A stretch of 64,000 bases of DNA from Hirundichthys speculiger (GCA_018398805.1 JAGFBZ010000936.1:1302001-1366000); one strand, 5' to 3'. Positions 45,139-60,100 are shown, counted from the first letter of the stretch. Notes: generated by a model from the sequence alone, not told the origin. A program made the numbers and translations.

Positions 45139-48100
45139 TTATTGTTGAGGGTAGTAAGGCTGTTGCTGAGGGGGCTGCTGTGGGTAGCCGGGGTACGGCT
45201 GTCCTGCTGGAGGGCCTCCTGGGTATCCTCCTTGTCCTGGAGGCGCCTGGTAGGGCATGTAGGGCATGTTGTACTGGCCGTAAGCATAGGGGTTGTAGCC
45301 CATAGGCATCTGGTAGAACCTGCGGGGACACAACAAACAGGCAAATTTCAAACATTACATTTGACTTTAAAAGGGGTGATACATATCCAACCTGTGTTTT
45401 CAGATGAGCCAGACAGGTCTCTTTTATGACTTTGTTCTAGTAAAAATGCATGGCTCATCCATCCAAAAAGCAAGGAATTCAAGGAGTTTAGGGAGTCGTG
45501 CACGGTCAATCATGACGGCATCGCTGACTCCCTGGGTTGAGAGCGGGGCTTAAGAGATAACTAAATCAATCTCACCAGGCTTTACCTTTGAAAAGATTTA
45601 CCTAAGGTAATTTAATCGCTTTAGTTTTCTGTGAAGCCAGAGAGATGTTTCCTTTTAGTGGCAAATTAGATCCACCAGCATTGTTGCAATGTTGACACTT
45701 CTATAAACTTCTTTCAGAAAGCCTCCAGGCTTCAGGTGGATATTTTCTTTCCAACAATTCTTAGGTTTTAGAAGGAAACGTCCTTCTAAAACAAGTGCTG
45801 CCATAGTCCTGAACGGGCCAGTTAATGTTCAACTTGTAGGAAGCCTAATTTGTTTTATAATTTTTTTCTACAACTTGCTCTCTCAAGAAAAAAAAAAATG
45901 GAGAAAATTGAGATGAGTACTAAATTATTACCTTGTTTAAAATGCAGATAAAATCTGCCTATTTTTGACATTAACAAAGATGGCTAAACTCATCCATCTG
46001 CGCTGAGAAGCCTGGGTGTTGACAATGAAAACTCACCCTGGGTAACCTTGGTAGGTGGGGTACGGTGGTCCCTGTGCCTGGGAGGCTGGTGCCACAGGTG
46101 GTGGGTTGTTGGTGGGAGGGCCAGTGGGTGTTGCGCTGGTAGGAGTGGTGGAAGCTGCCTGGGAGGCGAAGTTCGGAGGAGGCGGTCTGGAAGGGGGCTG
46201 AGCCTTTGACTGGGGCTGCTGCTGGGCTGGTTGTGGCTGCTGTGGCGAGGAGGTCGAGCGAGACCAAACAGACGGATCAGTACAAAATGAGGATATATCT
46301 GTAACACTCAGTGTTGCTCAATTTGACTTTGTGGCTGCTTACAAAGACAGTTCTGGGTGCAGGGGTAGGGCCGGGGGGAGGGAGGGGCGGCGGGGCTGCT
46401 CTGATAGGCAGGAACATTGAAGGATGGAGCACTGGGCTCTCTAGCGATGCTTTGCTGCAGCTCCCTGCAGCAGACATTGAAAATTTCACAACATGCACAT
46501 GTACCCAGTTTCCTTCATAGTGAATTCACAATATTCAAATTATGGCTACTCACTGAAATGATCTAACCCATAGTCATTCATTCTAACTTATTTACTTAAG
46601 AAACCTATGCTTCAACATATCTCAAAACTGGTGCTGAACAGTGTCTTCAGTTTAAAAAACTAAAAAACAGAGATCCATAAGGAAGAAGTTAATTTTCAAA
46701 CCTCTCTATTTTTATCTGCTCAAAAGAGTGTTAACAAAAACCAATCAAATTAGTAACACTCAGGTAATTACGAACTTGAGGAGTTCATCCCGCTCCGTCT
46801 TGCGAGCAAAAACAATGTCGCTGCATTTGTTCTGGAACTTAAGCAGGATTTCTGTCAAGTCGTTGTAGAACTGAGGGGAGAAAAAAAAAAAGGACAGGGG
46901 ACAAAAATAAATAACCTGGTTAGCAAAAGAATTTGGTAAAAAAAAAAAAAAAAAGGGAAACATCGGGGGAAGTTTTTGACAAGATGTGCATTATTGTTGC
47001 TTTTCCCAGAGTGAATACCTTGGTGCCTTCGCGCAGGTTGTTGCTGATCTCAACATAACTGTCATGGGCTGCAGCCAGTTTTTTCAGGACATCCTCCCTC
47101 TGGTTAGTCTCTGTGTTGGACTGCTTCAGGCTGCTGAACTCCTGGTGGGACGTCTGGAAGAATGACAGGTTGTGGACCGAGATGGTCAGACTGAAAATGG
47201 TTGACGCATTTTTGGCATGAAGGTGAAGTTTTCAGTGCATGTGTAAATTATTTGTGCACACACCATGGGACAAACTGGGTTTTACTGTAGTTGCATCATC
47301 AACTGTGTGAACTGCTCGCATGTGTTTTTTTGTTTGATACAAATAATGCTTCATAAATTCCAACAGAGGAGTAAATCCTTTAATCTGGTAGAGTTACTGT
47401 CGCAGAGCAGAAAGCTGCAGACACATGACTGTCAGGCCACGCTGCTGCTTAACCCTGTGTGCATGTTTGTGTACCTGAACTTGTCCCAGCAGCTCTTCCT
47501 GTGCGCGGAGGCTGGCCTGTACCCTCTGGTTGTAGCTGCCATACAACTGGTCCAGCTGGGAGAGTGACAGCTGCTCCTCATTGATAGCTCCATCTTGGGC
47601 GAGTGCCGTCAAAAAGGCAGTGGACATGTCAAACGTCACAGCCTTGATTTCCCCCTCCAGGGTTTCCCTCTCTTTCTTCACCTCCTCCAGCTGGGCGAGT
47701 TGTGAGCGCAGTACATTCACTACCTGAGGGGGGAGAGTGGAAGGAAAACTTGACAATCTCCTTAATCTACTACGTAATGACGGCAGTCTAAAGAACCTCA
47801 GCTCCTTTTTGTTTTTCAACTAAGGCACAAAGACATAGTAGCTGGAGAGATGTGGGCTTGTTCTTTGCTGTTTCCCAGTTTTGCTTGCCTAGTTGTTTAA
47901 GTTACACAAACGCAAAGTCAGCAAACAAAATGAAAAATGGGGCTACTGCAGGGAGGAGCGAAAAGGGCCATAAAGCACACAATGTGCTCAGTATTCATGT
48001 GACACACAAAATACCTGCTGGGTCAAAAACTCTAACTTTAACTGTTTTGGTCACACAACCACAGTAAAGATGTCTGACAGACCTCGCTGCCCTGCAGTGT

Positions 48101-51100
48101 CTTGGTTGGGTTCGCTGATGGGATGGCAGCATTGAGCTCATTCTCAGGTTTACACAGCAGGGCGATCATGTCACAGTGGGCGCCGTAGCGGTCCCTCACT
48201 ACCTGGTCAGCCTGCACCGCCTTGTCTAAGATGCTGCGGAAGTTTGCACCCTCTGAGGGGGAACGGGGGAGGGACGAACATGGGAGAGATGAAGAGCATG
48301 TCAAGTATTTGTAGAAAAAAACAAACAAACAAGAGTGATATTTTGTTAGAGTGTACCTGCACGAAGAGGCTTGTACAGGTCTCCAGAGGGGGTTCTGTTC
48401 CAGCGCTGGCTGAACTTGGATCTCAGCTCGTTGTCTGTTGTCTCTTCATCGTCCAGCATCTTCAGAGCCTGGTGGAGAAGATGAACCAGTTGCAGTTGTC
48501 ACAATCACCTTCTCACGTCACAACCTAGGAACTAATTGTGTACAAATTTCCATGAAGGGATGCAACCGTGGTGGTTAGTATCGTTAAAATGTACTGGAGC
48601 GCCATAATAAACCAGATGCAGCAAGTATGAATTGTTCTTAAAAGAAACTTAATTTCTTGGGAATTTTCCATGCCCGTTTCATTTCCTGTGAGCTAATAAA
48701 ATATTTTTGGCCAGCAGAATTGTACTTCTTAGTTTTATTTTGGCTCTCTATCTTTATACACAACAACCAACTACTTTTTTTTCCTCTCTTTTTTTGAGAA
48801 ATTAGGGCACTTCTGTTTGGACTTTTCAGCTCTGCCAACAAAATTAGAAGCAGATTGTGTTTTTATGCTTTTCATCCCTTCTGTTTATTTATTTCTCGAG
48901 AAGATACTAAAAAAAATTGCTTGGCTGAAACTGTTGGACCCGCAGTCTATGGCCCAAAGATCAGTAGATTTGATTTTGTGATGATCCTGATCTGGGATTT
49001 CTGCCATTAGGAATGATTTTGAGTTTTTAGAATGAATGCGCTTTTCTGGTAGCCCTAACAGAAAACGCCAACGTTATATTGGAGTCCAAGTCAGCTATTT
49101 AACAAGATCAGTTTCACATACCATTTTGTTAAGATAGCCAAGCCATATGACAAGCACGCTGCAGTGTGATTGTGTGTTTCTCCAACACTGACCTCATCCA
49201 GGATCTCTCTGTTGCGGGTCAGTAGCTCCGGCAGGTCTTTGATTAGTTGCTCGATGCTCTGCAGTCCTCCCTGTTCCACAATAGACCTGGCCTTCTCAGC
49301 AATGGATTGTGGGATAGAGTCTCCTGACAGATCCTCCAGAGCAGCAGGCAGGTTTAGGGATGCCAACACCCTAACAACGTTGCACAGCATCCCTTTGTTA
49401 TTACAGCTTTTCAAACATCAACTTGTAACAGCCTCTGCAAATACCCTACTATGTCTCACACGATGTGAATACTTGAGCGGACCACCCAGGTATACTAACA
49501 AATACTGCATTTGGTGACCATTTCTAATGTTTATTTCTTACTTTCCAAAACAGTAATGCCAATGTTACATTGGCGCTTCCTCTTTTAAAAAGACACTATA
49601 CGTACATAAAAATGTATAGTCGAGCACTTGACTCAAACCTCCGTTATGCGAGATACACTCCTTCTGAAATTGACGTTAAACGTTTGAGCTACTCAGCAAG
49701 TTCTGGTTCTGGGTGCAGGAGTTGCCAGGTGAAAAACAAACAAAACAACAAGGGTAGCCTCGATTATTCAACTTATAATTTAACATCAGTGGTACACAGC
49801 ACGAGTGTTAGTGAAGTGCAATTTTTAGTTTAACATTTTTCAAAAAGGCATTTATGTAACCATTTAAGGTTTTATGAATTGAATTTAATAACACTAGACC
49901 CATCTTCTTGTTGGATGGGATGCTGAAAGTTGTTCAGCACTTACAAGTATCATTGGCTGGCACTCACAGCACTGTGCTGGAAAGATGAGTGCTCTTATCG
50001 ACATTTTAATGGTACATGGTGCAATATTAAGCCATAAATTTTTGATGCATTCAGAGAAGCACTTAGAGTGAACAATGACATGCAGAAGTGCAAACAAAAC
50101 AAGTCATACAGACACACTTAAAAGCATACCCATTGCAGAGATTAGTTGCTTCCCTCATGGTTCCCACCAGTCTGTTTACAGTCTCTGCCTTCCTCTGGTT
50201 GTAAGTGCTCATGGACTGCTGCACAGCCATGGGAACCATCTTCTCAAACAAATCTGAAGAGATAAGGTCAACACAAACAGCTTACCGAATTCATAATAAC
50301 AACAGATGTGTCTTATATTAGCCTCATAGATAAATGGGTACAGCTTTACATGACTGCTGTTTCAAACATCTTTGGGTGGGATTTCACAGGGTTTTTTTTT
50401 TTTGCCTTATATTGTTTTCTAAGCATTTGTCCAAAATTCTGTGGATATTAAATACCCATTATCTATCAAGAAAAGGAGCAAAGATGTGCATTTTATAAAA
50501 GCTTCCACCTCTGTACAACTCTGCAAGCCAATCATCACTTCATCATTTTTTTTTTGCTCATTATAAGAACATAAACCAATCAGCCATAACATTATGACCA
50601 ACCACTTCTTATTGAGAAGACCCTTCTTGTGCTCCTCAAAGTGCTTTGACTAGCCAGGGTTTGAACAGAGAACATCTGAGAGGAGTCCTGGAGTGTCTGG
50701 GACTGAAGTATTAGCAACAGATCCTTTGGGCTCTGTGCACTGTGGGGTGGGATCTCTGTAAATTGGGACTGGTTCCCACAAATGCCATCAGGACTCACCA
50801 GATTGGTATCTGAGGAAGTCAGAGACCAAATGAACAACTCAGACTCTTTGTTGTATTCATGAAATACTAACTAAAAAATTGTAGAGGGGTCAACTGCTGA
50901 CCTGCTGAGGGAGTCAACTACTGCTGGGGGATAATGAGCCATGTTGGGGTTGTGATAAGTCAACAAAGAATTGAAGGTAGTTAGACTGTTAGACTGTGAC
51001 CACTTTTTCCTTGATTCAAGTGGAAATTTGTGCCAGATATAATAAGATTTTACCCAGCCGTTTGATCAAATAAGTAAATTATTAATCCAGTTGATAAATT

Positions 51101-54100
51101 TATACAAAAAGCTGATGAAATGACCTGAAGATATTCAAGAAAAGGGGGTGCACGGACGGGCAGCCCAAAACATGATGCCTCTGCCCAAATATGGCAGTGA
51201 TATGGAGGTGAAATAATGACCGACCACAGTATCACTACCATTAACATCGCTGAAGATTAATATTCTGTATATCAAAAAGCCAATTAACTGACATCTGGTT
51301 TATAACATATCATGGGAAAAGAAATTCTTGATGATACAGAGTTAAGTAATTGAACTGTTCTGTTTCAACAACATCCATTAAAAAAAAAAAAAAAAGGTCC
51401 ACATCTTCTGATCATCATAAACTGACTCCATTTTTACTTGGCAACTCACGTTTTCATTTTAATGCTCGGTTTACTGTGTTAAGTACTTCAATTTAATGTC
51501 ACATTTAAATTTCAAAAAACAGAGAGACAATTTGGTACCTGCGAATTTCTGGCTGAGTGGAGGTGTGATGGCAGTGGCTTTGACAAGCGCTGCCTTGCCG
51601 ATTTGCTCCAAATCCTTGACTTCAGGCACACGGTCGTGGTAGATAAAATCATTGTCTTTTTTGGCTGCGGCGAGGGCTCGGTTGATCTTGTCTGTCAGGT
51701 CCTTCACACTTACGTACTCATCGTAACGAGATGCCACCGTCTTCACCAGCTCTGCTGCATGCTGGAGTATTTAAAAGGGTACTTAATCAATAAAATAAAT
51801 AGAAAGTTTCTTATGTTACACTGTCATTTGCTCGTGGATGTCGTTTCAATATATGACAGGTGACCGTGCTGAACCTGTGGAACGACACAAATCTGTGATA
51901 TCTGTACCTGCAGACGAGCAATCTCCTCTCCAAAGCGCTTCTTCTGCTTGGCGAGGACGCTCTGGTGCAGCTCAGCATTGGCTTGCATGATGCAGTGCTT
52001 CGCTGCCAGCACAGGCACCACTTCCTGAAAATAAAAATACTGACCAGGGAGAGGCAACCACGGAGCAACACACAGGCACGCAAACACGTATATGCACACA
52101 CATGCATGACGGCAAGGCAAACCAAAAAAAGAAGGGAGGTGCACACCAGCGAGGTCAAACCACAAATGACATCACAAAAGCCAATCACAAACAGGCACAA
52201 GCAGTCAGGAGTGTGCAAGCACACAAGCGCGCACAGACAACCAGTGCCGCCACCGCCACCACGAGGGATGCAGAAAGAAAGGAAGACAACGGGAGAGAAA
52301 AACAGAAGAGGCCATAAGTGTTTAACCTTTCAGCAAAAAGCTGCTATAGCTCTAAGAAACATCCCACAAACCGTGTGTGTGTGTTTTTGATTTTAGAGAT
52401 GGAGGCTCAACACAAACAGTGCTTCCAGCAGAGATCTTCCTATAAGATTTTTTTTTCCCCCTTTCTGATACTGCCAATACCAGGCACCAATTCGATACCA
52501 GTTGTTCAAGTAGTGCTAATGCTAGATAACCAGCTCATAACCAACCCTTAACAACCCTACTGCCCAGGTATGGACTGAGTAATTAATAAATAAAGAAACA
52601 AACCCTAGGGGAATAACATGATGATGGGGAACAACTTCACAATGAACTCTATAACAGTTTTAGGTATGAAACAACTGACTTGTTTGTCTGGGCGTTAAGG
52701 TTGTCATTACTGGTGATCAATTTTCAGCAATTTTATCAGATTTTTTTTTTTTTTTACTGATTAATCACTAAATTGATTAACAAAGGAAAAAAAATCAAAG
52801 CCAAAAATTATTATTTTTCTTGGAAAGTGAGAAGTCCTTGGCATATTTAACTCACACAGGGTTCTTTTTTTTGTGATTTATTTCAGCTCTAAGATGAACG
52901 GCCAAAAAAGCTATTAATACTAGGGCTGTCAAAGTTAACGCATTTATAACGGATTAATAATGTGCTATTAACGCAACTATTTTTTTTTTTTTTACGCAAG
53001 ATTAACGCACACACGTTCAGACCCTCGGTCCAATAAGTGTATTTACAGTCAACGTGTGGGACAGACATGACGACAGAAAAGGGTCTTATGAATGTTAAGT
53101 TTAGCTTTAAGGTGCTGCCAGATGGGTCTGTTAACAAGAAAAAGGTTATTTGTATTTACTGTCGCTGTGAATTGAGTTACCACTGCAGGGCGCGGTAAAG
53201 TTAGTTTTTCATCCAACATTTGCTTGTTTTTTTCTCTTTAAACTTTAATAGCGTCATGAAAACAGCACCGATTTCATCCAGGTTGGCATCATTTTGTAGA
53301 TATAAGTATGCCAGACATTTCACAAGTGTCATCAACCCTCCAAGCTCAGTGAGTGTGGCGAAAACTCTAAGGAACAGCGCTGAATGTCCTTCTGAGTACC
53401 TCGCTGCTGCCGTGGAGCTTAGGGACCGTCAGCAAATTACTGCAAGCAGCCCCGACAAAATACCAAAGAAGCATGATAACCTAAAGGCTAAAGGCTTAAA
53501 AAAATGCAGATCACCGTGACCCTGTATAGGACAAAATGGGTATAGATGATGGATGGATGGATGGATGGATAAACAGAACATTTAAAAAATGCGATTAATC
53601 GCGAGTTAACTATGAAAATCTTTCGTTAATTGGGATTAAAAAATGTAATCGACTGACAGCCCTAATTAATACATAGATCACATTTACGAACAACAAGTGT
53701 GTAGGTTAGCAGCGGGTTTTAAGAGAGTAATGAGGCAGAAATAACCAATTCTTTTTTCTTTTCGAAATAACTAACAATTTTTCAAGTTTATACATTTCAA
53801 TATCTAATAGCATTATACCAAATTTCCAAAATGATCAAATCCTGTATAAGGTAGCACTTCATCTGATTGTTAAATATAGTGAGAAATTCCCCACTTGTTA
53901 AAACAGGGCTACCTTTTAATCTTACAGTCACTTTTTGCTAAAGTTTAATTTACTTGACCTTGAAGTAAAAATCGGCACAGCACAAACTTTTCTTTGTGAG
54001 TGAGTTTAAAAGAATTTGTAAGTTCATCAGCTGCCCCTGATTAGAAGGTGAGAAACAAGCCAGAAGGAAAATGGCTCAAACTGGGATTTAGTAAGAACCA

Positions 54101-57100
54101 ACCAACCACAGTGAAAACAGGATGAAACCAACCAATGAGATCAGAAAAGCTTGCAAACAGTCCCGCAGTTTGGCCCAAATGTGTGAACCAATCCACATAA
54201 TCAGACACACCAAATGCACCCCACACCATACAGAGTCCAAACCCAGAGTGTCCTGATGACGCTCTACACACCAACCGCTGTGAATATGCTTGCTCTGTAG
54301 CAGGCTTAGTGTGTAACTTGTGTCTGTCTCCTAAACTTACCTTGGGGAGGTTTTCTTTGTACTGGCACTGCTTGAAGGCATCACCATAGAAATCTGCCGC
54401 CTGATTGGCGAGCTTTGCAATGATGGCATCTTTCATTTTGTCTGTTGGGTGAACCGGACACTTTCACAATGAAGGACTCAGAAGAGAGACGTTATTAGAC
54501 AATGAAAATGAGCTTTATACTCTAAAACCACACTGCAAACAGATCTGTTTTTTTTTTTTTTTAACTGATTGCTGCCATTACACCATGATGACCAGAGTCT
54601 GAACCACATCCAAGAGCTGACGATCTGTGGCTGCTGTCTGCAGTGTCACTGCAGTGAAACTGGCCTCACAACCTACAAAGTGTAAAATCTAATTTACAAC
54701 TAAAATTCAAATCAGCAAATTATAAGTCTAATTTTTTTTTTTTTTAGAGGGCTTATTTAATGAAGTAATCTACAAAAGTGCTTTTCCCCCCAGTCTAACA
54801 AGCAACTGTGCAGACAGAACTGGGGCGGTGTGAGCAGCCTGTACCTACATGGCTCCTGTCATCCCTGGAAATTAATGTTCAGACAAAAAAAGAAAAAAAA
54901 AAGCATAGTTGTGCAATTACAGATGCTAATTAGTTCAAGTATAAAACCTCCCTAAACTAGTGAGACAGAACTCTTTAAAACTCTTACTTGCATGAAAGCA
55001 ATAGAGAAAAAGACCAAGTAGCAGTGCATGCGTGACACACTTTTAATCTAACATTAGATGTACAGTTGGGTTGGTGCTCCATTCCTGAAATACCTACATG
55101 ATATAAAGAAAAAGGAAAATGAACTGCGCTGAAAAATTAAGTCACGCTTTCTGGCTTTTCTGGTTGAGCAGGATATATTGGTTTTTAATGGTGCAAGCGC
55201 AGCTCATCTAAATATTCATTTTATTGAATTTGTTGATGTTTATTGACCTATTGTAATTCTCTACATTCATAAGTGACATTCAGATTAGGGTCAGAATTTG
55301 GTGTCAACATGAAAGCATGGATCCATCCTGCCTTGTATTAACCGCACACTTTGGGCCCATTAGTATCAATTGAGCATCGTGTCAACGCCACAGGCTACGT
55401 GACAAATAATGCTTTGAGCTGACAAATCTGCAGCAACTGCATGATGCTATCATGTCCGTGTGGACCATCTCTGAGGAATGTTTCCAACATCTCGTTGAAA
55501 AGTTGCCAAAAAGAATAATTAAGGCAAAAAGGGGTCCAACTCGGTACTAGCAAGGTGTACCGAAGAAGTGTATTTGTATAACTTGTACAGGACTCAACTG
55601 AAGCTGTTTTATTTGATTAGATCATCCCTACAGTAACAGTCAGTATAGTAAGCTGTCATTATAAGATGAACTTTTGCACTTGCAGCTCTTCAGTACCTGA
55701 GGTGGCTTTGAGGAAGAAGACCTCCTGGGCCTGGGCCAGCATGATGAGGCTCAAACTGCCGACAGTCTCTGGGCAGATGTCCATGGTGGGCTCTCTGTTC
55801 AGCGCAGAGAGCACCGTGTCCTTAATATGACTAAAGGCTCCACTGGCCAGCTGGAGGGAGAGGGGGAGAGACAGAGGGGGAGATCAGACACTTCTGCCAA
55901 AACTCAAATTTGCGCTTAAAAAAAAAAAAAGTCCTGTCAATAGTTGTAGTCTCAAGATATCATCGTAACATTAAAACACACTGGGCATTATTCATGAAAA
56001 AACGTTTTAAAAATTAGTAGATCTGCACAAAAATCTCTTCCTTACCACAAACCGACTCATGAAACACATACGCCACGTAAAACGTGGATTAGTTCATAAG
56101 AGCGCGTGTGAACATTCATGAATTTCATCTAATCACAAACTAGCAGAAGACCCATAAAGCCTCATGATAAAGACCTCATGTGATCCTGAAACTTTCAGGT
56201 AAACTCCAACATAAGGTTATAACAATTTAGTGTGTTGTTTATAATATGCTGTTGCAGCTAGGAGATGCATTCCTTTTAACACACATTAAAGGATACTTTT
56301 TTTTTAACTTCACAAATTATTGCAATGTTTAGGCAGCCTACCAGTGGGGGCTGGATTCAAAAACTTACTGTAAAATCATTCAATAAGCTGTTGGCGTGTC
56401 AAAGTAGCTTCAGGTGCATTAGGGACCTCTGACACTGGAAGGCCTTGCTTTATGGCCAAGTTGTGCGGGAGACAGCAAGTCAATACTATTTTGCATACCT
56501 TCTTGGGTTTATGGAGCAGGGTTGTTCCCACTTGCACCCCTGCACAACCACCTCACCTTTCATGTCACCATTGCTGCACTCTATAATGGGCCTGAGTTGC
56601 TGTGGGTTCAGCAGATCAAGTTGATTTAATCAACTCACTGATATTTTAAGAAACACAACTCAAAGCTTAAATATAGAAAATGCCCATTGATTAAGATAAA
56701 GATAAACATGTTATATTTCTAATTTACATTTTAACGGTATCTGCATATTCTGATAACAGTCAAAACAATGGCATTAACACTATAAAGCCTGAGAATGACA
56801 GCAGTATTACTGTATGTATATGTTTCATGAATGAGGCCCAGTATGTTGATGTGCTGGCAGAGAACTGTGAGTCCAAGCAACATCAACCTATCACCATGGA
56901 CTACTATGGAAACATTATAATGTCAATACCCCTTTTCACCGAGACGTTGCACGATACTGTTGCAAAAAAAAAAAACATCCTAGTTTAGTCTCGCACAGCT
57001 TGAATAGAGACAAACCAGCGCCACATCAGTGTATGAATTCACAGTATGCCAGTGTCACAGAACCGTCTGAATGACAGTCGCATCGTTGGTGAGAGCGGTA

Positions 57101-60100
57101 TATCCCAGCATGCTGGCTCGCCCTTACACAGAGATCCCTTTGTTGCTACCTCCCAGGGCAGAACAGAGGTGCAACCAAAATGCGCTGCCATTGTGCCTCA
57201 GGGTCACTCACACACCGAATGAGGCAGAGTACCGACATAAAAAGTCCTGCCTCAATAATTCGCATTTCTGTTTTTTTTGGTACAATGCATTATGGAGTCA
57301 GCTCCCTTCACTGCTCTAGATACGTTGTGTATTTCAACTGCTGTGCATTATGACTGAAGGAAAACATTTAAAAATTATTTTTGAAGGACAAGAACACAAG
57401 AAGAAAAAAGATCCACCTGCAGAAATCAGAAATGAATCACGTTTCAAACCACTAGCATAAGTGGTATGGATCTGATTAGAGAAATTTAGATTAAATATGT
57501 TTTCAAAGCTCTATTGATTCTCTCAAATCAATCTGATTACAATCGGAATATTAAAGAAAAAAAACGATAATGCACAATGTAAAATGAGTTCAATAATGAA
57601 AGTATTCAAATGAAAAGATTTCTGAGCCAAATGACTCTTCTCGTGATATTTCAAGAGCAGCAGTCACACATTGACCTACACACCCTTAAAATCTCAATAT
57701 ATCTGAAAATCAATAAAACTTGTCAACTTTAACAAGATTTTTAGACCTCTTCAAAAAGAACAAGGAATAAACCATCAAAAGAAAGCTTTATTTTCTGTAG
57801 GCAGATGGCATAAATGGCCTTGTCTTTTCCTTGTCTAGATGTTTTCTTTATTTCTCCTCTGTACGTAAAAATGGACAAACATATTTTACTCAGAATGTTT
57901 TAAATGTTACAGCAGTTTAGTGTGTGGTACGAGACCCACCTGATAGTATTTCGCAGCAGCCTTCAGGCACTCATCGTTGTCAACGTTCTGTTCTGCAGCG
58001 ATCTGACTGGCCAGAGCTGCACAGTTGAACAACACACACGTCTTCTCATAGCCCAAACTGGCCAAAGCTGCAAGACAGATACAACTAAGTACATATACAG
58101 CCTATTTCAGTACGCCATAACACAATGACATTTCCCTATAAATTTGTTATCTTTATATAATTTTTATCCCCCCCGTAGTTGGAGTGAAAAATCTCATGGT
58201 ATGAGTGTTCGAGTTCAACTACTTTTTTTTCCCCTTCATTTTTTTTTTGAGATGTTCATTTGTGCTTCTTCGTTCCACATTTTTCAAGCACAATTTACCG
58301 GAACGAATCCCACAGATGTGAACTCCAACAACTCACCAGTGACAAAAAAATTCAAGTAATAAAAACCACAAGAGTTGGGAGTTCAATAAGAAACAATATT
58401 AATAAATAAAATAGTGAAAACTTTCATTAAAAAGGTATGATAAATGTTGCATATCATTCCAGCGTTCCTAAACTTTAAATGCTTGTTGTGCATGTTGGTT
58501 CTTACCCCTGAATTACTCAGAACACAGATCAAAGTCATATTGGTCAATTTCTCTTAAATTCAATCACACCTTTCTACACCTGTTTCTAGACGTCAAGTAA
58601 AATGAGGACATAATTAGTTTAATAAAATTGTGTCTGTCATGGACTGTTTTCAGATCTCCATATAAGTGACAAAAAAACAGACCAATGCACAAAGGGAGAG
58701 AAGATTAAAAGACAGATCGACAAATACTGTTCCAAGTTGACAATGACAGAAATTAACTTTAACTCTTGCACCATCATCTCCTCCATCTGCAGCTAACTGC
58801 ATTACCATACAGTTCCAATTACATTTTTTTGCCAATGTAAAACTATACGTAACAAGTGACTGAACTCACAGAGTTTGACTGAGCCACCAAACAGCGATCC
58901 TTTGTCAAAGGCATCCTTCCATGTGAAGGTTAAACAGAGCTGCAGAAACAGAGACACTTTGTGTTCAAGATCTTCTGTTAATCCACCAGGACTAATTCAC
59001 AGTCATATGTGCTGCCTAATCAATTACCTGGTTTTCAGAGAAGGGAAACTTGGGCTCCACAGCACACAGCTGATCATAGTATCTGTGGGCAGAGAGAATG
59101 GAAAGGATTAAAAGCACTTTTTTTTTTTTTTATTTCATGAGTGAACCCAACAGATCATGTGCCATTACTTCATGTCTTGATTCTTGTGCTTACTGAATAT
59201 AAAAAAGGATAATTAATGAAAAAAATAAAATAAAAGTCATAAACTAACATTTGAGCTTCAAATTAAAGTGGCAGTGGTTGTTGTGACATCATTACACTTC
59301 TGTAGTTTGAGCAAAAACACTGACACCTGACTATGAGTCAGGAAAAACTTACTGCAGTGCATGCACACGGTCAGCAGCTTCTCAGCCTTGGATCCTATCA
59401 ATATATGTCAATTGCTATGATGCTAACAGCTTGATATTACGTTTGACAACATATAGATTGACTCATGCAAACCCCGACTGCTAATTCAATGGCCCCATTT
59501 TTCCTGAATAGAGCACAAACATACACAAACTGACTTGCTCTATATATAGTACCCTCATACCATTTGTTTCCTAGTTGCACACAGAGGGACGAATGTGGGT
59601 TCACAGAGGAAAACTGAGATGAGGTGTGTCTTTTGACTAAATAGAGCAAGAGAAATGTCCCAAACAAACAATGGTCACCATGGTGACACATATGCTCGGT
59701 CGCCATGGTGAAGGTGGTGAAGCTGTGAAGGCCCAGTCACTCTGACTACCTGAGATACTGCTTACAGACAAGTGTAGAGAGCCAAGGAGCAACAATGCTG
59801 ACAATCAATAGCTATAAAAGCCTATTCAACACAGAAATGTGAGCCTCCACCTCAGTGCGAATCTGGCTTGCTGAACATCTGACAGCTCAAAACAACCCTT
59901 TGAAGCTTTTAAAGATAAAAACAATTCAAAATATTACGAGGAGTAAACACAAGTACAAGTAACTAAAGTACAAGTACAAAATAAAAATGTTTTAAATACC
60001 AAAGCAATGCAAAGGAATTTGTTAGTGACTTGAATAGGATCAAATTCAGAGGCAATTTAAAATATGTTGCTCATTGTGCTGGTTTCAAATCCTTAGAGTT

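Larger units (their letters stand above)
52921..53664 (+). mobile_element. hAT-family transposon copy with perfect 8-bp target duplication
   Basis: The 744-bp element begins TAGGGCTGTCA and ends TGACAGCCCTA, an 11-base perfect terminal inverted repeat. It is flanked by identical 8-mers ATTAATAC (52913-52920 and 53665-53672). An 8-bp duplication is the hAT hallmark. Subterminal TTAACG/GATTAAT words recur in both arms. Inside are a BED-finger coding remnant (53100-53194) and an ATGG-tailed retroposon end (about 53508-53571). It lies in the large intron between exons 54441-54341 and 52024-51908 of pdcd6ip. Confidence 0.85.

Noticed and set aside
51811..52390. Several long open frames on both strands
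   Set aside because: Only 51908-52024 on the - strand is a real exon (pdcd6ip); the rest is read-through into intron or antisense.
57071..57319. Short + strand open frame in a pdcd6ip intron
   Set aside because: No domain, no splice support, AT-rich intronic context.
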